Below, in pieces: positions 58,759 to 64,000 of a stretch of DNA of 64,000 nucleotides. A program made the translations under genes and the position numbers. The DNA is from Thermoanaerobacterium sp. RBIITD (GTDB lineage Bacteria; Bacillota; Thermoanaerobacteria; Thermoanaerobacterales; Thermoanaerobacteraceae), in the NCBI RefSeq assembly GCF_900205865.1, contig NZ_LT906662.1, forward strand, positions 1,302,001-1,366,000, given 5' to 3'. Within the stretch, counting starts at the first letter, position 1. Every line of letters begins with the position of its first letter. The notes under the pieces are model-generated. The model saw only the letters and a list, made by a program, of their open reading frames with translations, searched no databases and was not told where the DNA came from.

Positions 58759-60045
58759 CTATTTTAAATATAATAGGGGATTTACAGGAACCCCATTTTT
58801 TCTAACCTCGAAGTGAAGATGTGGTCCTGTAGTATGGCCAGTGGAACCTATAAGGGCAATTTTTTGCCCTTTATACACTTTATCACCTGCATTAACAAGT
58901 AATTTACTTGAGTGGCCATAATATGTCACATACCCATTGCCGTGGTCTATCTTTACGAGATAACCGTATCCACTCTCCCATCCTGAAAATATTACAGTAC
59001 CACCATCAGCGGCATAGATTGGATCGCCCGTTGATCCTGCTATATCTATACCGGCATGGAGCTTTCCCCATCTTTGGCCATACCTTGACGTGATGTAACC
59101 TCTTATTGGATAATCAAATGTTCCTGTTGCGTTTGTCCTTGGTGGAACTTTACTTCCTACCGCGACGATCTCGTCTACAGGCTTTTCTATAACTTCTTCA
59201 TTGATTACTTTTTTGTTTGCTACATCTCCGTTGTAAAATTCTAAAATTGCCGTGACAAGCTTATATCCTTTTTCACCATTCTTTATCTTTCGAGAACTGT
59301 TTATATACATTGTATCGCCCTTTTGCGTAACGGTTTCATACGGTATATCGTCAATATATACGATTTTTTTCTCTGTTACAATGGTTAATTGAGGTTCTGA
59401 TTTAGACAATATTATCACTTGCCCCGGCATTATATTTTCTGTAAGACCAGGATTTAGCTTATATATGTCATCTATTTTCATTTTATATTTTCTCGAAATC
59501 GACCATAGGCTGTCCTTATTCATTACAGTGTATGTTGTAGGTTCTTTTAATGGTTTTTCTAAATCTTTTACTGCTTCATCAACTGTTTCAATATTGAATA
59601 TTGGTAAATCTTTTTCTACTATTCTTACATCGTTTTTAAAATATGCTTTAGATGAGCCTTTTTTGTATTTGTCCAAAATCATTTGGAGGGCATCTAAAGC
59701 ATCTTTTTTATTCTTAAGAGTAGCGACGCATCTACCGTCAACTGTAATGACCGATGGTTTTTCAATGCGCAAATAATTTGTTATTTTATCATAATTTTCA
59801 AATGTTTTTATATACGGATTCAAATTTATGTTCTTTATATAATCGAATGTTGAATGATCATTTGTCTCAGCGGCTTCTTTACTTCCATCGTCAAAAAAGT
59901 ATGCACTTTTGTCATTGTAATTAAAATTTAATGCTATGGCAAATAGTATTGCTAAAGCGACAACAAATAAGTAATACCTTTTAATCATTTTTAAAGCTTT
60001 AAAAAAGCCATGACTAAAAGGGTTTGATTTGCCTTCGTTATCCAT
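58759..60045 (-). CDS. M23 metallopeptidase with LysM and G5 domains
   Basis: This 428-aa membrane-anchored wall hydrolase has a hydrophobic helix at about 22-42. LysM follows at about 185-230 (YTVMNKDSLWSISRKYKMKI), then G5 at about 232-310 and M23 (LytM) at about 315-428. Zinc ligands are in LHAGIDIAG and GPHLHFEV. It should cut peptide cross-bridges of peptidoglycan outside the membrane. AAAGGAGAAG precedes the ATG. Neighbouring walRK genes control this class of enzyme in Firmicutes. Confidence 0.92.
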   Translation of the reverse strand: MDNEGKSNPFSHGFFKALKMIKRYYLFVVALAILFAIALNFNYNDKSAYFFDDGSKEAAETNDHSTFDYIKNINLNPYIKTFENYDKITNYLRIEKPSVITVDGRCVATLKNKKDALDALQMILDKYKKGSSKAYFKNDVRIVEKDLPIFNIETVDEAVKDLEKPLKEPTTYTVMNKDSLWSISRKYKMKIDDIYKLNPGLTENIMPGQVIILSKSEPQLTIVTEKKIVYIDDIPYETVTQKGDTMYINSSRKIKNGEKGYKLVTAILEFYNGDVANKKVINEEVIEKPVDEIVAVGSKVPPRTNATGTFDYPIRGYITSRYGQRWGKLHAGIDIAGSTGDPIYAADGGTVIFSGWESGYGYLVKIDHGNGYVTYYGHSSKLLVNAGDKVYKGQKIALIGSTGHTTGPHLHFEVRKNGVPVNPLLYLK

Positions 60046-60246
60046 TATCTTCTCCTTTCATTTGCGCATAGTTTTATTTTCTTAAAGTTTTTTCTAACAA
60101 AAATGCTTTTATATTATTTGTGTTTTTTATAATTTTTATACAAGATTATACTAAACAAATTTAAAAATTTGTCGTAATTTATATTATATTCTTTTACGTT
60201 GAAGGTTATGACACATCATGTTATAATTATTTTTGAGGTGGTGTAC

Positions 60247-61218
60247 ATGAGCATATGTAAGTTTTCTAATGATTTCGACGATATGGGAAGCACCCCTGTT
60301 AGCAATTATTTTATTAATCATTTTATGCTTGAAGCACCAGGAGAATATGTAAAAGTATATCTATTGGGGTTGAAATACTCATACTACAATCAAAACTTCT
60401 CTATTGAAGAAATGGCTGAAAAGCTCTTTATGTCTGAATTAGATATCGATAAAGCGCTAAAATTCTGGGAAAAGTCTGGTGTTATAAGGCTTAAATATTC
60501 TGATAATGAGTACTTTATTGAATATCTTCCGTTAATTGGCAAAATAGATGAAAAGCATACATTGTCGATTGATGATACAGAAGTAAGGCAGATGTTTGAG
60601 ACTGTAGAGCAGATGATAGGTAGACCCCTATCGCCAAATGAGATGGATACATATTTAGGATGGGTCGATGAATACGGATTTTCTTTAGAGCTCATAACAA
60701 TGCTTATCAGTTATTGTGCCACAAAAAAGAAGACATCACTAAAATATATGGAAAAGGTCGCAATAGCTTGGCACGATGCCGGACTCAAAAATGCCCTTGA
60801 TGTTGAGGCATACCTTAAAGCTGAAAGTGAAAAATGGATTAAATACAAAAAAATCCTTCGTGCATTAGGCCTTAATGATGATGATATCATGGAAGCCCAC
60901 AAAGCTATGATGGATAGATGGATGGATGACTTAGGTTTCGATTTGGATGTCATAATAAAGGCGTGCAATGAATGTGTGCTTAAGATAAATGAGCCAAGCT
61001 TTCCTTACATAAATCAGATATTGATTAACTGGTATAACGAAGGCATAAGGAAAATTAATGATTTTGATAAGACTAAAAAGAAGCAGTATACTAAAAAGAC
61101 GTCTTCAAACTATAAGGTACCTAAAAATTATTTCAACGGATATCAGCAAAGGACATATGATATAGATGAACTTGAAAAGAGACTTTTAGCACATTCGAGA
61201 GGTGAAATCGGTGAATAA
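60247..61218 (+). CDS. DnaD-domain primosome protein
   Basis: This 323-aa DnaD/DnaB-type replication protein has an N-terminal winged-helix (DDBH1, APGEYVKVYLLGLKYSYYNQ, SELDIDKALKFWEKSGVIRL). Two DDBH2 repeats follow (MIGRPLSPNEMDTYLGWVDE and the stretch around FPYINQILINWYNEGI). The ATG at 60247 has GAGGTGGTG upstream; in-frame codons before it have no ribosome site. It overlaps the helicase-loader gene by 8 bases, forming a primosome operon. Confidence 0.9.
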   Translation: MSICKFSNDFDDMGSTPVSNYFINHFMLEAPGEYVKVYLLGLKYSYYNQNFSIEEMAEKLFMSELDIDKALKFWEKSGVIRLKYSDNEYFIEYLPLIGKIDEKHTLSIDDTEVRQMFETVEQMIGRPLSPNEMDTYLGWVDEYGFSLELITMLISYCATKKKTSLKYMEKVAIAWHDAGLKNALDVEAYLKAESEKWIKYKKILRALGLNDDDIMEAHKAMMDRWMDDLGFDLDVIIKACNECVLKINEPSFPYINQILINWYNEGIRKINDFDKTKKKQYTKKTSSNYKVPKNYFNGYQQRTYDIDELEKRLLAHSRGEIGE

Positions 61219-62191
61219 CTCAATTCAAGCAGTATTAAGGGAATATGAGATGTTGCGCGATCGATCATTAAAAGAAGCACTTTTAAGGCGTGACGAAATT
61301 TATAGAAAATTGCCTGAGGTATCAAAGATAGATAATGAAATAAAAAGTATAGGTGTGGAAATTTCAAAATCTATTTTTCTAAAACCGCAAGAATCTAAAA
61401 AGCTCTTATATGAGCTTAAAAGTAAGCTTTCAATATTGAAAAAGAAAAAAGCCGATTTGCTTAAATCGAATGGTTACCCTGAAACATATCTTGAACAGAA
61501 ATTTGAATGCAATATCTGTAAAGATACAGGATATGTAAATAACAAAAGATGCCGGTGTTTTGAGCAAAAGCTTATTAATATTTATTACAGACAGTCAAGT
61601 ATAGAAAATATTACGAAAAAAGAGAATTTTTCTAATTTTAATTTTTATTATTATTCAGATCAAGCAATAGGCGACAAGCTTTCGCCAAGGGAAAATATAA
61701 AAAATATAGTTGAAAGTTCTAAAAACTTTATAAAAAATTTTGATACAGAAAGGGAAAGTCTTTTTTTCTATGGCGATTCTGGCCTCGGCAAGACTTTCCT
61801 CTCTAATTGCATCGCTAAAGAGCTCCTAGACAAAGGCAAAGTAGTCTTATACAGAACAGCACCTGATTTAATCGAGGGGTTAAGAATCAACAAATTGAAT
61901 TCTGACAGCAATTCCTATTTCGAATATTTAGAGCTTTTAAGGGATTGCGACTTGTTGATAATAGATGACCTGGGAACCGAACCTATAACACCTTTCAGCC
62001 TCCAGGAGATCTTTAATATTGTCAACACAAGATTGCTTTTGAATAAAAAATTTATAATATCAACAAATCTTCCGCTTTCAGAGATAGTTAACATATATCC
62101 CGAAAGATTATGTTCCAGGATTTTTGGCAACTTCAAAATGTTAAATTTTTACGGAGAAGACATAAGGCTAAAAAGAAAGATAATAATTTAG
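61211..62191 (+). CDS. dnaC: DnaC/DnaI-type helicase loader
   Basis: This 326-aa AAA+ ATPase loads the replicative helicase. The N-terminus is coiled-coil (about 10-95), followed by a zinc knuckle CNICKDTGYVNNKRCRC (about 98-114). Walker A is FYGDSGLGKTFLSNCI (about 180-195), Walker B is LLIIDDLGTE and sensor 1 is IISTNLPLSE. The GTG at 61211 lies 6 bases after GAGGTG and overlaps the DnaD-protein stop. Confidence 0.9.
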   Translation: MNNSIQAVLREYEMLRDRSLKEALLRRDEIYRKLPEVSKIDNEIKSIGVEISKSIFLKPQESKKLLYELKSKLSILKKKKADLLKSNGYPETYLEQKFECNICKDTGYVNNKRCRCFEQKLINIYYRQSSIENITKKENFSNFNFYYYSDQAIGDKLSPRENIKNIVESSKNFIKNFDTERESLFFYGDSGLGKTFLSNCIAKELLDKGKVVLYRTAPDLIEGLRINKLNSDSNSYFEYLELLRDCDLLIIDDLGTEPITPFSLQEIFNIVNTRLLLNKKFIISTNLPLSEIVNIYPERLCSRIFGNFKMLNFYGEDIRLKRKIII

Positions 62192-63630
62192 TTTAGCCAT
62201 TCAGCAAAAAATCCTCCTGTGTCCTTTCCTGTTACACTATCCACTACGTCTATAAGGTTCTGCGTAGTGGCATTTTTATATTTATATTCGCTGTAGTATT
62301 TGTCTAAAGCTTCTTTAAATTTCTCATCGCCAATTAAGCTCCTTAATTCACTAAATATCATAGCGCCTTTATTATATACAATATTCGTATAATCTCTCCA
62401 ATCTTTAAACTGACCAAGGGTCTTTACCATTGCATCATCTTTATTTGTTTTAATATATTTATTGAATTCTCCTGAAATGATGGATTTAAAGACTGTATCT
62501 GCTGTCGCTTTGCCATAGTATTTTTCAATGTACATTATTGTCATGTACTCTGTCAGCCCTTCATCAAGCCAGGCCTCCTTCACTTCATTATTTCCAACAA
62601 CACCGTACCACCATTGATGTGCCGTTTCATGTGCAATCACATATTCCAAATTAAATATATTATTCTTAGAATACAAATCCTTTGAAATCATAACTAAATT
62701 CGGATATTCCATACCACCCATATAGAAGTCTGACTCTACAACACTATACTGCTTATATGGATATTTACCGATGTAGCTGTTATAGAACTTCACTGCATCT
62801 TTTGCATATTTTAATGCCCTTGTACCTACGTCTTCGTCAAAATAATATGACATTACTTTTATTCCATCAACGTCTTCTTCAGCCACTTTGAATTTTGGAC
62901 TCAGCACAAAAGCAAAATCCCTAACATTTGATGCATTTATTGACATTACATCATTATTGCCTTTATGCCTATCTGATTTTATTAATCCTGTTGATGCAAC
63001 TACAATGTTTTTTGGCACTGTCAGTGTTACGTTGTAATTTGATACATCACTATAAAATGGGTCCCCAAGTGCATAATATGGATCATTGTTCCACCCATTT
63101 TTATCATAGACTGATACAATCGGGTAAAAATTCGCTATCTGAACAGTATTTTTGCCGTAGCCGAATCTTCCTGCCGATGGCGACAGTTGTACTTTGAAAT
63201 TTATAGTGAATTTTATTCTGCCATTTTTATTAAGCTTCTTTGGAAGAAGTATTTTCATAACCTGCCCGGTATTTTCATCAATGCTGTATGTAGCTGGCAC
63301 TTTGCCATTAAATGACACATTGCTTATTTCTATATATCCTGGCTTAAATCCATCAGGATATGCTAAGCCTATCTCTTCCTTTGTAAATGGCGCTTTATCC
63401 TTTTCTTTAAAAGCGTTGGGGTATAAATGGAGGTATATTTCGCTTAATTGAACATCATCAGTATTTAAAAAATCTATCGTTTCTGAACCCGATATTATCT
63501 TATTTGCATCATCATATTTTAAATCCATTGTGTATGATGTAAGGTTGCTCTTTCCAAACGGTGCAAAGTGGATCAAAAGAGCAATGATAAAAATCAAGAC
63601 TACCGCCCATATAAATTTTTTACTTCTCAT
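62188..63630 (-). CDS. M1-family metallopeptidase, membrane-anchored
   Basis: This 480-aa gluzincin aminopeptidase-like enzyme has one N-terminal helix (IWAVVLIFIIALLIHFAPFG). The M1 N-terminal beta domain leads to YKQYSVVESDFYMGGMEYPN (exopeptidase-like GGMEYP) and the zinc site IAHETAHQWWYG with the distal Glu in WLDEGLTEYM. It should trim peptides outside the cell. The gene overlaps dnaC by 4 bases at their 3' ends (convergent). Confidence 0.9.
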   Translation of the reverse strand: MRSKKFIWAVVLIFIIALLIHFAPFGKSNLTSYTMDLKYDDANKIISGSETIDFLNTDDVQLSEIYLHLYPNAFKEKDKAPFTKEEIGLAYPDGFKPGYIEISNVSFNGKVPATYSIDENTGQVMKILLPKKLNKNGRIKFTINFKVQLSPSAGRFGYGKNTVQIANFYPIVSVYDKNGWNNDPYYALGDPFYSDVSNYNVTLTVPKNIVVASTGLIKSDRHKGNNDVMSINASNVRDFAFVLSPKFKVAEEDVDGIKVMSYYFDEDVGTRALKYAKDAVKFYNSYIGKYPYKQYSVVESDFYMGGMEYPNLVMISKDLYSKNNIFNLEYVIAHETAHQWWYGVVGNNEVKEAWLDEGLTEYMTIMYIEKYYGKATADTVFKSIISGEFNKYIKTNKDDAMVKTLGQFKDWRDYTNIVYNKGAMIFSELRSLIGDEKFKEALDKYYSEYKYKNATTQNLIDVVDSVTGKDTGGFFAEWLN

Positions 63631-63713
63631 ACCACCAGCTCCTCCATATTTTTGTTCACTATATATTAGTACAAATAATCAAATATTAGAACAAAATTTA
63701 AATAAATATGGAA

Positions 63714-63744
63714 AAGCAAAAAGCACTATGATGTACATAGTGCC
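63714..63744 (-). terminator. Terminator of the partial gene at the right edge
   Basis: GCACTATG and CATAGTGC pair around a 5-base loop, with a T run on the minus strand after GCACTATG...CATAGTGC. Confidence 0.85.
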
Positions 63745-63762
63745 TTTTGGATAATTATTAAA

Positions 63763-64000
63763 TTATTTTACGAACATGAGCATGTTTGTATTTGAATCAT
63801 ATTTATAGCTGAAACCAAATAATGTCTTTAAATCATCTGCTGATATCCATGTTAAACCTTTATCTAATACTATTTGATCTGATATTGTCAAATCTTTGCC
63901 ATTTAATTTTGCAGCAGTGCTATTTATAGCAATGTCTGCTTTTATTTTCCCATATGTTAGATTTATTGTACCATTGTCGTTCCAGTCTACATTGCTGCCA
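63763..64000 (-). CDS. Copper-amine-oxidase-like stalk domain protein (3' part only)
   Basis: The last 78 or so codons of a gene that continues past the right edge read SNVDWNDNGTINLTYGKIKA, then KGLTWISADDLKTLFGFSYK and YDSNTNMLMFVK-stop. The pattern of V.W......I.L and Y.....L...G matches copper-amine-oxidase N-terminal-like domains, common in secreted proteins of Clostridia and also present in the VanW protein at 14491. The enzymatic part, if any, is outside the window. Confidence 0.75.
   Translation of the reverse strand, partial: GSNVDWNDNGTINLTYGKIKADIAINSTAAKLNGKDLTISDQIVLDKGLTWISADDLKTLFGFSYKYDSNTNMLMFVK

Overview
The window looks like the chromosome of a low-GC, anaerobic Firmicute of the class Clostridia, most likely a relative of Thermoanaerobacterium/Thermoanaerobacter. 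This is an inference from gene content: a WalRK (YycFG) cell-wall locus with HtrA, a CxxH/CxxC mini-protein and RlmH, a DnaD/DnaC primosome pair, copper-amine-oxidase-like stalk domains, a 2-hydroxyacyl-CoA dehydratase activase and SigY-type ECF operons. I see no rRNA, tRNA or CRISPR array.

Layout. 1-5.4 kb: a complete IS21 element with a 5-bp target duplication, a second decayed IS21, and a module made of a GAF-HTH regulator, an inverted-repeat operator and a secreted protein. 5.6-7.1 kb: a truncated copy of a SigY operon, broken where it meets a 1,428-aa activase (7.1-11.4 kb). 11.6-12.8 kb: an MFS transporter. 13-21.7 kb: a graveyard of fragments (group II intron ORF, ABC ATPase, IS3, PQQ-repeat protein, RecA C-terminus, DDE transposase, group II intron RNA) around a VanW protein, a Cys-rich protein and a HicAB locus. 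21.7-25 kb: the complete SigY operon on the minus strand. 25-41 kb: an accessory region with toxin-antitoxin loci, an ERCC4 nuclease and an internally deleted sister, and several secreted proteins or peptides driven by near-identical promoters with a TTTAGTAC/GTACTAAA operator. 40.7-45.2 kb: a Bce-type peptide-antibiotic detoxification system. 45.7-49.5 kb: a defence island (RloA/RloB) next to a truncated CD-NTase and broken serine recombinases. 49.5-64 kb: conserved core genes (rlmH, htrA, murA, yycI, yycH, walK, walR, peptidases, dnaD-like, dnaC-like, an M1 peptidase).

How the genes fit together. The most coherent unfamiliar theme is a family of small secreted proteins with signal peptides. 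At least three are preceded by, or share operators with, GAF-domain/LuxR-type regulators. Some are followed by tiny membrane proteins, one group has a VanZ protein and a Bce transporter lies close by. I infer a peptide or bacteriocin production, sensing and immunity network that has been duplicated and partly broken by mobile elements. Its function is not proven by the sequence. The two SigY operons carry the same ECF promoter (TGAAC, 16 bp, CGTT), which suggests autoregulation and possible cross-talk.
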